Assembly: GCA_022508805.1 (NCBI GenBank)
Contig: JAFLUM010000008.1
Coordinates: forward strand, 9,238 to 73,237
Length of the DNA: 64,000 nucleotides
Origin: Oscillospiraceae bacterium
GTDB taxonomy: Bacteria > Bacillota > Clostridia > Oscillospirales > Acutalibacteraceae
Direction of reading: 5' to 3'
Under the pieces are notes generated by a model. It did not search any database. It was not told the origin of the DNA and was given only the letters and a program-made list of their open reading frames with translations. Position numbers and translations under genes: made by a program. Numbering within the stretch: position 1 is the stretch's first letter; each line of letters begins with the position of its first letter. Of this stretch, positions 56,631 through 64,000 are shown in pieces.

Positions 56631-57302
56631 TTATTTAAACACATATACAAAAACCGAAACAAAATGAAGAATACTTCCCGCCAGTACGAAAAAATGAAAA
56701 ACGTTGTGGAAATACTTTTTCTTGCTGCCGATTCCGTAAAGCACGGCGCCTACGGTATAGCAAATTCCGCCTGCGAGAAGCGTGTAAAAGCCACCGGGGC
56801 TTAACAGCTCGTAAATTTGCTTGACGACAATAATTACCATCCAACCTTCGGCAATACATAAGATCATCTGCGGTATCTTGGTTTTTTCAAATGATATAAA
56901 AATCATTGCCGCCGCCGCAAGAGTGCACCCCCACGCCACGCCGAAAAATACCCAGCCGGTAACCGGATTATCAGCGCGCAGAGTCACAAGCGCATACGGC
57001 GTTATAGTGCCGGAAATAAGCAAAAACACCATAGTGTGGTCCACAAGGCGCATCGCCTTTTTGCCGTTATGCTCATACAGAGCGTGATAGACCGCCGAGC
57101 AGGAATACATAGCTATCATAGTGCCGGTAAATACGAATCCGGTCACTGCGTACCACACGGAGCGGAGAAGTATCCCCTTTACAATGCACATTATCAGCGC
57201 CAGAATCCCAAATCCGCCGCCGACCATATGTGAGATGGAGCTTATCCACTCTTCCTTGCGTGTGTATTTCGCAAGCGGTACTTTGTCAAGATATTTAGAC
57301 AT
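56631..57302 (-). CDS. Hemolysin III / PAQR family membrane protein
   Basis: The 223-residue protein has seven transmembrane helices and the HlyIII histidine positions: ISHMVGG, YHALYEH and HNVFHFF, which bind zinc in PAQR receptors. Its bacterial role is not settled; lipase or ceramidase-like activity is proposed for eukaryotic relatives. AAGGAG is 8 bases before the ATG at 57302. It overlaps copy B by 8 bp and precedes copy A by 19 bp. Confidence 0.9.
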   Translation of the reverse strand: MSKYLDKVPLAKYTRKEEWISSISHMVGGGFGILALIMCIVKGILLRSVWYAVTGFVFTGTMIAMYSCSAVYHALYEHNGKKAMRLVDHTMVFLLISGTITPYALVTLRADNPVTGWVFFGVAWGCTLAAAAMIFISFEKTKIPQMILCIAEGWMVIIVVKQIYELLSPGGFYTLLAGGICYTVGAVLYGIGSKKKYFHNVFHFFVLAGSILHFVSVFVYVFK

Positions 57303-58716
57303 ATATATCACTCCTTATATACAAATGATTATTATCAAGTTCTCCGCCTGTGAGCAGCTCCTCAGCGATGCGGTCAAGCTCGAAGAAAACCTTTGATGCT
57401 TTACCGTTAAGGCGGAAGGTGCGGCAAACTCTGAGAGGTAACCCGAGAGTACCCTTTACCACCTTATAAAAATCGTCTTGAGAACTGTATTTTTGCAGTG
57501 AACCGTCAAGGAAGCTTAAAAACGCCTTACCTATTATCTCAGTAACTTTTGTATCGGACAGGGCGTTAACGCTGTCTTTGGAAACAGCTTTCCCAAAAGT
57601 CACAGCGTTTAAGAATTTACCCGCTTTACCCACGGTCAAAGATGAAATTCCACGCAGTACAGGCGCTAAGATAAAGTAATATTTATCTATTGTATCTCTT
57701 TTTACATTCAGTGCTCCAAATCGCTTTGTGAGTTGTTCGCGGTCGCCGCCGGCCGCCGCGTCAAATACCACAGAGATAACTCGCGTGGCGTGGTCGGCGA
57801 GAAATTTTGTCAAATCTGTTTTTTCGCCGTCAACGGTACATTCCTTTAAATGCTCGGTATCTACTGAAATGCCGCCGTCCTCCACGGTCATTGTGACTAT
57901 GGGTGCAGGATACCCAACGAGAGAACCCACATTTATTTCATATATAGTATTGCCTGCAGGAGAGGTGTGCCTGTCAATACGCTGCATATGAGAGTGCCCC
58001 ACAAACACGAAACGGAGTCCCGCATCAGCCATCTTGTTGAGAATTTCTTCACCGTTCCTTACAGAGGCGTGCTTTGTGATAAGTGGGCTGATATGTGGGT
58101 ACAGAAGGTGATGCTCCATTGCAACAGGCACCCTGCCGCGCGAAACAGCGTCCTTTATCTGTTCAAGTATCCATTCAAGATGCGCTTTTTTAAAGCCAGC
58201 GCCGCCTCTGCCGTTTTTGTCGTCGTTAAGGGCAAGGAGTGTCACATTTTCACCGATATCCACGGCATACGATGCAGGTCCGAGAGTGGTTTTGTACTCA
58301 GCATATGCATCGTTTACCCCAAAATCGTAGTAAAAATCGTACAGTTCGTTATGATCGATTATCGGCACGTCGTTATAGACCTTATCGCCCTCAAAACGGC
58401 GGGGATTACGGTCACAGCACCAATCGTGCGTGGCAGTGACAACATAGACATTTTTCTTTTCTTTAAGCTTATACAGCTTTTCGCGGAATTCCTCGTGGCT
58501 TACTCTTTCGCCGTCGTTGGACAGGTCACCCACGATCATTACCGCGTCACAGTCGCTGTTACCTATCTTTTCAAAGGCGCTGTCGATTATCTCGCCCGTT
58601 TCGGCAAGGCATTTTTGGTCGGAATCGGAGCGTAATGTATAAGCCTCACCGCTGACTCCCAATGTTTTTGAATAATGATGTGTATCGGCAATAAAGGTCA
58701 AAACTGTTTTGCTCAT
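57295..58716 (-). CDS. Calcineurin-like metallophosphoesterase, large form, copy B
   Basis: The 473-residue paralogue of copy A keeps the metal motifs FIADTHHYSKTLG, IVGDLSNDG, TATHDWCCD, and FVGHSHMQR. The two share the LHHY/THHY start, the shared C-terminal domain (KFLNAVTFGK/KLHSLTFKK region) and a PYTP/LPLR end. The gene begins 3 bp after the GPH transporter and overlaps HlyIII. Confidence 0.82.
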   Translation of the reverse strand: MSKTVLTFIADTHHYSKTLGVSGEAYTLRSDSDQKCLAETGEIIDSAFEKIGNSDCDAVMIVGDLSNDGERVSHEEFREKLYKLKEKKNVYVVTATHDWCCDRNPRRFEGDKVYNDVPIIDHNELYDFYYDFGVNDAYAEYKTTLGPASYAVDIGENVTLLALNDDKNGRGGAGFKKAHLEWILEQIKDAVSRGRVPVAMEHHLLYPHISPLITKHASVRNGEEILNKMADAGLRFVFVGHSHMQRIDRHTSPAGNTIYEINVGSLVGYPAPIVTMTVEDGGISVDTEHLKECTVDGEKTDLTKFLADHATRVISVVFDAAAGGDREQLTKRFGALNVKRDTIDKYYFILAPVLRGISSLTVGKAGKFLNAVTFGKAVSKDSVNALSDTKVTEIIGKAFLSFLDGSLQKYSSQDDFYKVVKGTLGLPLRVCRTFRLNGKASKVFFELDRIAEELLTGGELDNNHLYIRSDIYV

Positions 58717-58719
58717 AAC

Positions 58720-60117
58720 TTACTTTTTCTCTTCTTCACGCTTTAAAATTATGTAATCGTGAACCTTGTCGGCAAGGTCGCCGTAGAGCTTAAATTTCTT
58801 TCTGAATACCAAAAGTGACAATGTGAGGAATATGATGGGTGCACCGAAGCACACGAAGCCAATACCCAACTTTGTTCCGCTGCTTATTGAATTTTGTGCC
58901 TTTTGATCGTTGTAATTCATTATCCAAAGTCCGCCGAAAAGCACAATTGTTTGAATGGTGTAAGCCATTTTCTGCAAAAAGCCTTTCATTGAAAATGTGA
59001 TGCTCTCACTTCTTGTTCCGTTTTTGTATTCGCCGTAGTCCACAATATCCGCAAGGAAAATCGTTTGGGATACGAACATTGAGGAAATTCCCACAGATGC
59101 TAAAATGTAGCAGAAGCTGAGAGCGAGCGGGAGTTTAAGCAGCGGTCCGAACACAAACATTAAAGCGTAGCCGAGAATGGCGGTAGAAAGGGAAATGGTA
59201 TATGTAGTTCTTTTTGTGAATTTCTTTGAAAGTACGGGGATAACTAAAAGTCCTAAAACAGAACCGACTGTGCCGATCGTCCCGAAAAGCGACTGTGATT
59301 TGGGTTGTCCTAAAGAGTCGTTAAAATAGTAAACTGCCGTGGAGCTTGTTAAATACCAGCCTGCATTTGAAAGCATTGCGAAAAGAATGAACCAACCAAG
59401 CTGGTCGTTAGTTTTAATAACGGAAAAGATTTGTTTAAGGCTGAATTTTTTCTTTTCGCCGTAAACAACATTTGTTTCTTTCGTTGTAAGAACGCAAATG
59501 AGGGCAAATATTACAAGGCATATCCCGCAAATAATTGCCCATTTTGAAAATCCGCCGGGTGTATAGCCCTCATCTGTTTTTTGCTCTAAATCAGAGGCTA
59601 ATTTCGGCACGATAAGGGGAGTTAAAATCGTTATTATTCCCTGACCCAGACCCGAAAAAGTTCTTGCAACTGTTGCCACAAGGTTCCTTTCTTTTTCTTC
59701 GCTTGTAAATGAGGGAACCATTGACCAGTAAGGAATGTCCGCCATGGTGTTTGTCATTCCCCAAAGGACATACATTACCGCTATGTAGGTGTAAAGGCGC
59801 CAACCGCTCATACCGAAGGATGTAAATAAAAGGGCAACAACTATGGCATTTGAAAGTGCTCCTATAAGTATCCACGGGCGGTATTTGCCGAATTTTGTCC
59901 GCGTGTTGTCAACAATAGTGCCCATCATTGGGTCATTGATGCCATCCCAAATACGTGCCAAGGGAGTAATTATCAAAAGAAATGCCGAATGTATGCCAAG
60001 ACTTGAAAGGTAATAGGAAAGGAAAGAATAAAACAGACCGTAGCTGAGGTCAAGTCCTATTGCCCCAACGCCGTAGCAGGAGTATTTGCCTAATTTTTTA
60101 AAAAATGAATTATTCAT
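58720..60117 (-). CDS. GPH-family sugar:cation symporter
   Basis: The 465-residue protein has 12 helices and the glycoside-pentoside-hexuronide family pattern: ARIWDGINDPMMGTIVDNTRTKFGKYRPW and FLADIVDYGEYKNGTRSESITFSMKGF. The family imports sugars or glycosides with H+ or Na+. Because it is embedded between a microprotein and phosphoesterases, its substrate might be a cell-wall or lipid-linked glycoside; that is inference only. It overlaps the 64-residue gene by 8 bp. Confidence 0.88.
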   Translation of the reverse strand: MNNSFFKKLGKYSCYGVGAIGLDLSYGLFYSFLSYYLSSLGIHSAFLLIITPLARIWDGINDPMMGTIVDNTRTKFGKYRPWILIGALSNAIVVALLFTSFGMSGWRLYTYIAVMYVLWGMTNTMADIPYWSMVPSFTSEEKERNLVATVARTFSGLGQGIITILTPLIVPKLASDLEQKTDEGYTPGGFSKWAIICGICLVIFALICVLTTKETNVVYGEKKKFSLKQIFSVIKTNDQLGWFILFAMLSNAGWYLTSSTAVYYFNDSLGQPKSQSLFGTIGTVGSVLGLLVIPVLSKKFTKRTTYTISLSTAILGYALMFVFGPLLKLPLALSFCYILASVGISSMFVSQTIFLADIVDYGEYKNGTRSESITFSMKGFLQKMAYTIQTIVLFGGLWIMNYNDQKAQNSISSGTKLGIGFVCFGAPIIFLTLSLLVFRKKFKLYGDLADKVHDYIILKREEEKK

Positions 60118-60304
60118 TTACACTTTCCCCTTTCACCTTGTCGATGGCGTTCTTAATATCCTGCTCCGCTTCGGGGAATTCTCTTGAATAATCGCCGTGC
60201 TGTTCTTCGTAGATAGTCAGCGCAAGAGATAACACGCCCGCCGCCGCAGTGATAAAAGGTACGACTTTCATTATTTTTTTGACGGTTTGCACATTCATTT
60301 TCAT
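60110..60304 (-). CDS. 64-residue one-helix membrane microprotein
   Basis: The small protein has a basic start (VKKIMK), one hydrophobic helix (about 13-30, VPFITAAAGVLSLALTIY) and an acidic tail. It overlaps the MurE-like gene by 4 bp (ATGA) and the transporter by 8 bp, so it is a real part of the cassette. No family is recognised; an assembly or regulatory partner of the transporter is a guess. Confidence 0.6.
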   Translation of the reverse strand: MKMNVQTVKKIMKVVPFITAAAGVLSLALTIYEEQHGDYSREFPEAEQDIKNAIDKVKGESVNE

Positions 60305-61803
60305 TTTCCAATCCCCTTTTCGTATTCTCTTAAATATTTCACGGCATAATAGGTGTCCGTGGGATAATCGGCAAGTCCCAATCCCCTTTTTTGGTGGGTC
60401 TCGTTACCCTTACCTGCAAGCAGGATGACTCCCTCGCCGTCACATTCCTCAATAGCACGGCGGATAGCCTCACCGCGGTCATAAATTATTTTGTAATTGC
60501 CGCCTACGCCCTCAATATAATCTGCGATTTCGCGGCAGATACTTTCGAGCGGCTCTTCGGCAGGGTCGTCCTCGGTAACATACACCGTATCGGCATTTTT
60601 GCCGCTGACCTCGCCCAGATCCTTACGGCGGATAAGCGCCTTGTTGCCCGGACAGCCGAAAACGATCGACACCTTTCTGCCCGGATACTCACGGCGAACG
60701 GATGCAAAGAGACTTTCAAAGCTCATTTTATTGTGGGCATAATCCACAATGACAGCGATTTTTTTATCCGCGCTCTCGTGTATCTCCATACGACCGTTTG
60801 CACGAGCCTTTAAAAGTCCTGAGTAAATATATTTTTCGTCAATGCCTAAATTTAGGCAGACGGCTATGGCGCAAAGAGCGTTTTCCACGTTGAATAGTCC
60901 GGGAACTGTCAGAGTGAAGTCACGCTCAAAAGCTTTAGTGCGGACCGTGAAAACCGTATCGGAGCCGTCCTTGCGTATGTTATAGCCGTACACGTCGGCA
61001 CTGCTGTTTTTTGTGCTGAAGGTCACCGTTTCAGGAGCATTTTTCGCATATTCCATAACCTCGTCGGTGCGGTCGGAATCAAGATTTATTACGGCAGTCT
61101 TGCACTGGGAGAAAATTTTCATTTTAGACTGAAAATAATCCTCAAAATTCGGGTGCTCCACGGCGCTTATATGATCGATACCGATATTAAGATAACATCC
61201 GACGGAGAATTCAACTCCCGCCGTTCTGCCGTATTTCAGCGCTTGGGAAGAGACCTCCATAGTGAAGTAGTCTATTCCGCTTTTTTGAGCGTTATAAAAA
61301 TGCTTATGCAGCTCCAGCGGCTCGGGCGTTGTGAGGTGACTTTCACTGCGCTCGACTCCGTCATAAGTGTCTATTGACGAGACGATGGCGCTCTCTTTTT
61401 TGCCGTTATCCTTTAAATATCCGTCAAGAATATATTTTATAAAATAAGCGGTGGTGGACTTGCCCTTTGTGCCTGTAATACCTATGAGATTGAGCTTTTG
61501 CCAGCTTTTTTCGTAATAGAGATCTGCCGCAAGCCACATAGCACGGCGAATATCGGAAACTATGATACAGGGAGCGTCCGTGTTGTATTTTTTTTCGGAA
61601 ATGTAAAAGGCAGCTCCCTTTTTGAGAGCATCCAGCAGATACTGCTCCTTAAAATGTGCTCCCTTGCAGATAAAAAGAGTGTTTTTGAGAATATCTTGAG
61701 AGTCGCACGAAACATAGTCCACCGACATATCTTCATCAGCAGAGTACTCGCACAATATTGAATTTTCACGGAAAATGTCCAAATAATTTTTAATATAAGT
61801 CAT
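60301..61803 (-). CDS. MurE-like Mur ligase
   Basis: The 500-residue ATP-dependent ligase has the three Mur domains: N-terminal UDP-MurNAc-binding region, the P-loop GTKGKST (111-117) with the carbamylation Lys near 227, and the C-terminal amino-acid-binding domain. The specificity motif, DNPR for meso-diaminopimelate enzymes, reads DDPA (412-415); DNPA/DDPN-type motifs occur in lysine-adding MurE. So it may add lysine or another amino acid. AAGGAT precedes the ATG. Confidence 0.85.
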   Translation of the reverse strand: MTYIKNYLDIFRENSILCEYSADEDMSVDYVSCDSQDILKNTLFICKGAHFKEQYLLDALKKGAAFYISEKKYNTDAPCIIVSDIRRAMWLAADLYYEKSWQKLNLIGITGTKGKSTTAYFIKYILDGYLKDNGKKESAIVSSIDTYDGVERSESHLTTPEPLELHKHFYNAQKSGIDYFTMEVSSQALKYGRTAGVEFSVGCYLNIGIDHISAVEHPNFEDYFQSKMKIFSQCKTAVINLDSDRTDEVMEYAKNAPETVTFSTKNSSADVYGYNIRKDGSDTVFTVRTKAFERDFTLTVPGLFNVENALCAIAVCLNLGIDEKYIYSGLLKARANGRMEIHESADKKIAVIVDYAHNKMSFESLFASVRREYPGRKVSIVFGCPGNKALIRRKDLGEVSGKNADTVYVTEDDPAEEPLESICREIADYIEGVGGNYKIIYDRGEAIRRAIEECDGEGVILLAGKGNETHQKRGLGLADYPTDTYYAVKYLREYEKGIGK

Positions 61804-61817
61804 TTTAATTATCCTTA

Positions 61818-62510
61818 TTATATTTTCTCACCTGTAACGCCGTTTACTATGTCTCTGAACACGGCACGGTGGGTCTCGGAAATATATTTGTCCGTATGAA
61901 TTGAGCCGAAATACCATTTTTTAAAGCGGCAGTTACCCGAAAGCTCCTCAAAATAAGCATTGAGGGCCGTAACACGAAGCATAAGATTATCGTCGTTTAA
62001 GTTTAAAAAGCTCTTAACCTTTAAGGGCGGCTCGTGGGTCACTATTATGTCCATATCGTAGCCTGCTATCTCAAGATTTTCGGCGCCCTCCAAAAGCTCT
62101 TCTTGGGTAGGTATTTCTCCTTTTGACCACGCGTTCACATCACGGCGAATGTCGATGTCAGAGCTCTCTCCCCCGCCCATAGTAAATATCTTTTTGCCCT
62201 CTATCTCAAAAATCTGTCCTCTTAAAAGGTGATACAGATTTCCGTATATCTTGTGCACCTTACCGCCGTTCCACTGGCTTATCTCATAGTCGTTTAAAAG
62301 GTCAAAATTCTCGTGAGTGCCGTCAATAAAGCAGATATTATATTTTCTTTTACCCAAGGCTCGCAGAAAACGCTGTTCCGAACGGTTGCCGCTCCACATA
62401 AAGCCGAAATCGCCGCAAATTATAAGAGTGTCTCCCTCTTTAAGCTTTCTGAGCGCCATACGCGAAAGTCGCTTGCGGTCGCCGTGTGTGTCACCGGTTA
62501 CATAAATCAT
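61818..62510 (-). CDS. Small metallophosphoesterase
   Basis: The 230-residue protein opens MIYVTGDTHGDRKRLS with the D-T-H metal motif, followed by IICGDFGFMW and IDGTHENFD, then VTHEPP. It is the compact form of the calcineurin-like superfamily, distantly related to copies A and B. The start at 62510 follows AAGGA; a longer frame from 62546 would add 12 residues without a site. It heads the cassette and reads toward the MurE-like gene 14 bp away. Confidence 0.82.
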   Translation of the reverse strand: MIYVTGDTHGDRKRLSRMALRKLKEGDTLIICGDFGFMWSGNRSEQRFLRALGKRKYNICFIDGTHENFDLLNDYEISQWNGGKVHKIYGNLYHLLRGQIFEIEGKKIFTMGGGESSDIDIRRDVNAWSKGEIPTQEELLEGAENLEIAGYDMDIIVTHEPPLKVKSFLNLNDDNLMLRVTALNAYFEELSGNCRFKKWYFGSIHTDKYISETHRAVFRDIVNGVTGEKI

Positions 62511-62607
62511 TTCAAAAAATTCCTTTTTACATATTTTATCTTTCAAATAAATGTGCTATACTTAAATTATATTATTTCTGCGTGTATTTTTCAAGTGGGT
62601 GATTCTT

Positions 62608-63945
62608 TTGAAAAAGCTTGTCTCTGTTTTACTTGTAACGGTCATATTTATATCGTGCTTTTGCATAAGCTCAAATGCGTCTTTTAATTCGCTTTTAGAG
62701 ACTGAGGCGGACATAGTTCTGCTTATAAACACCGACAGTGAGACAGTTATTTTTGACAAAAACGCGGACAAGCACAGTGCCCCTGCATCGCTTACGAAAA
62801 TCGTCACCTGTATGCTCACTTTGGAAAATTGCGAGGATTTAAACACTCAAGTCACCTGTAAGAGTGAAAGTCTCAACGGTCTTTATGCACAAAATGCGGC
62901 GACGGTGGGTATTTTAGCGGGCGAAACGCTTACCGTAAACGATCTGCTGCACTGCCTGATGATCCCGTCGGCGGCGGATGCGGCGAATATACTGGCGGAT
63001 TTCATCGGCGGCAGCATTGATGAATTCGTTGTGATGATGAATGATTTTGTCAAAAATCTCGGCTGTGAAAACACACACTTTATAAACCCCCACGGTCTTG
63101 ACAGCGGCGGCGGAGCTTACACCACGGCGTACGATCTTTATAAAATCACAAAATACGCCTTGCAAAATCCGACTTTTAAAGAGATCACCGGCACGGTCAA
63201 ATATCAAATCGGACCTACGAACAAATATCCGCATATAAGATATCTGAATACGACCGTAAAAATGATGAACTCCGCTTATAAGGATTATTATCTGCCTGAG
63301 GTATCGGGAGTAAAGACAGGCACCACCGACGCGGCGGGACACTGCGTTATCACAACCGCATCTAAAAGCGGATACAACTATATGCTTATTGTTATGAACG
63401 CTCCGCAGTACGATATTGACGGCGACGGTGTGGAGGAAAATGTCGCCTTTACGGACAGTAAAAAAATATATGAATGGGCATTCGAACATATAGTTCTCAC
63501 AAAGGTTACCAGCACCACGGACGTGGTTACGGTAATAGATATTAAATATAACTGGAATGTGGATCATCTGCGGCTTGTGCCTGCAAAGGAAATATCGACG
63601 CTTGTCCCCACGGGAACGGAATCGGGCAGTCTTACCGTAAGACCTATTGAAAGTGAGACTCCGCAGACGGTAAACGCACCTGTGCAAAAGGGAGATATTT
63701 TAGGTAAAGCCGAAGTGCTTTACGGCGAGGAGGTAGTTGCCACTGTAGACCTTGCCGCCGCTGAGAGTGTCAGCAGAAGCTTTACACTGTGGGTATTCAG
63801 CGGTATCAAGACAGTGTTTTCATCGCCGATTTTCCTGATACTGTTTGCGCTTGTCGTATTGATGATAGTGATTTACATTTTGCTCATTATCCGCAAAAAC
63901 CGTATAAAAGCAAAAAGACGAAAGATCAAAATGGTTAAAGGCTGA
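62608..63945 (+). CDS. Serine-type D-Ala-D-Ala carboxypeptidase (S11, DacF-like)
   Basis: The 445-residue penicillin-binding protein trims the terminal D-alanine of peptidoglycan stems. It has a signal peptide (1-25), SLTK at 61-64 and KTG at 236-238, and a C-terminal helix with a basic tail (RIKAKRRKIK) that anchors it. The second active-site motif is S121-A-A123 where the family normally has S-x-N. TTG at 62608 after GGGTGAT is preferred over GTG at 62599. It is divergent from the seven-gene cassette. Confidence 0.85.
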   Translation: MKKLVSVLLVTVIFISCFCISSNASFNSLLETEADIVLLINTDSETVIFDKNADKHSAPASLTKIVTCMLTLENCEDLNTQVTCKSESLNGLYAQNAATVGILAGETLTVNDLLHCLMIPSAADAANILADFIGGSIDEFVVMMNDFVKNLGCENTHFINPHGLDSGGGAYTTAYDLYKITKYALQNPTFKEITGTVKYQIGPTNKYPHIRYLNTTVKMMNSAYKDYYLPEVSGVKTGTTDAAGHCVITTASKSGYNYMLIVMNAPQYDIDGDGVEENVAFTDSKKIYEWAFEHIVLTKVTSTTDVVTVIDIKYNWNVDHLRLVPAKEISTLVPTGTESGSLTVRPIESETPQTVNAPVQKGDILGKAEVLYGEEVVATVDLAAAESVSRSFTLWVFSGIKTVFSSPIFLILFALVVLMIVIYILLIIRKNRIKAKRRKIKMVKG

Positions 63946-63958
63946 TAAAAGCAATCTT

Positions 63959-63993
63959 TTCCCGCAGAGGCATGACCTTTGCGGGAATTTTTT
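63959..63993 (+). terminator. Terminator after the carboxypeptidase
   Basis: TTCCCGCA pairs with TGCGGGAA around a 13-base loop, followed by TTTTTT. Confidence 0.8.
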
Positions 63994-64000
63994 GTTCACG

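Overview
The window looks like a chromosome segment of a spore-forming, obligately anaerobic Clostridia bacterium, probably gut-type Oscillospirales/Ruminococcaceae-like. The evidence is sporulation genes (both dipicolinate synthase subunits, yabP-yabQ-divIC-yabR, a PdaB-like deacetylase), a four-subunit 2-oxoacid:ferredoxin oxidoreductase, an iron-sulfur class I fumarase subunit, a complete V/A-type ATPase operon, a dockerin-bearing exported hydrolase and several plant- or host-glycan glycosidases. Base composition is moderate and coding density is high. The lineage is inferred from gene content, not from a marker-gene search.

Layout. 1-0.5 kb: a gene-poor strip with three 12-bp iterons and tRNA-Pro-like fragments. 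0.5-3.2 kb (minus): a secreted lipase-like hydrolase with dockerin and an S1-domain protein. 3.3-8.5 kb (plus): a housekeeping operon DUF951-prfA-membrane protein-tsaC/sua5-coaE-M18 aminopeptidase. 8.6-12.6 kb (minus): GH4 glycosidase, an ECF sigma/membrane anti-sigma pair, and dpaAB behind a sigma-K-like promoter. 12.7-14.8 kb: murC-ung. 14.8-17.9 kb (minus): MFS transporter and GH13 oligo-1,6-glucosidase. 18-26.5 kb: nine-gene V-ATPase operon (H/G-C-I-K-F-E-A-B-D). 26.5-33 kb: exported EEP phosphatase, trkA-trkH-alr, a COG2426 membrane protein and a pyrophosphatase-like/Nudix fusion. 33-42.9 kb: LCP cell-wall ligase, GH51 arabinofuranosidase, zinc-ribbon membrane protein, PdaB-like deacetylase, phosphodiesterase, a membrane-anchored paralogue of the first lipase, an RNA methyltransferase and a lipid kinase. 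42.9-44.5 kb: an AT-rich strip with an orphan membrane protein, tRNA-Thr(GGT) and a 54-residue ORF behind a strong hairpin. 44.5-50.3 kb: glyS, a second lipid kinase, a palindrome-rich spacer and porGDAB. 50.4-55.1 kb (minus): GH30 glycosidase, hpf, an orphan fumarase alpha subunit, and yabR-divIC-yabQ-yabP behind a sigma-E-like promoter. 55.2-62.5 kb (minus): a tightly packed seven-gene cassette with three metallophosphoesterases, a MurE-like ligase, a 64-residue membrane microprotein, a GPH transporter and a HlyIII protein. 62.6-64 kb: D,D-carboxypeptidase.

How the genes fit together. GH4, GH13, GH30 and GH51 enzymes with two sugar transporters suggest growth on galactan/arabinan side chains and alpha-glucans. 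Pyruvate or branched 2-oxoacids would be oxidised by the Por complex, and ion gradients handled by the V-ATPase and TrkAH. Wall and spore functions recur throughout the window (murC, MurE-like, alr, LCP, D,D-carboxypeptidase, PdaB, dpaAB, YabPQ).

The observations I rate highest are the seven-gene MurE-like/phosphoesterase cassette, the pyrophosphatase-like/Nudix fusion, the nested-palindrome array with a second copy of one palindrome 46.5 kb away, the iteron/tRNA-Pro edge, and the hairpin plus microprotein next to tRNA-Thr. No CRISPR array, rRNA, insertion sequence or recognisable riboswitch was seen.
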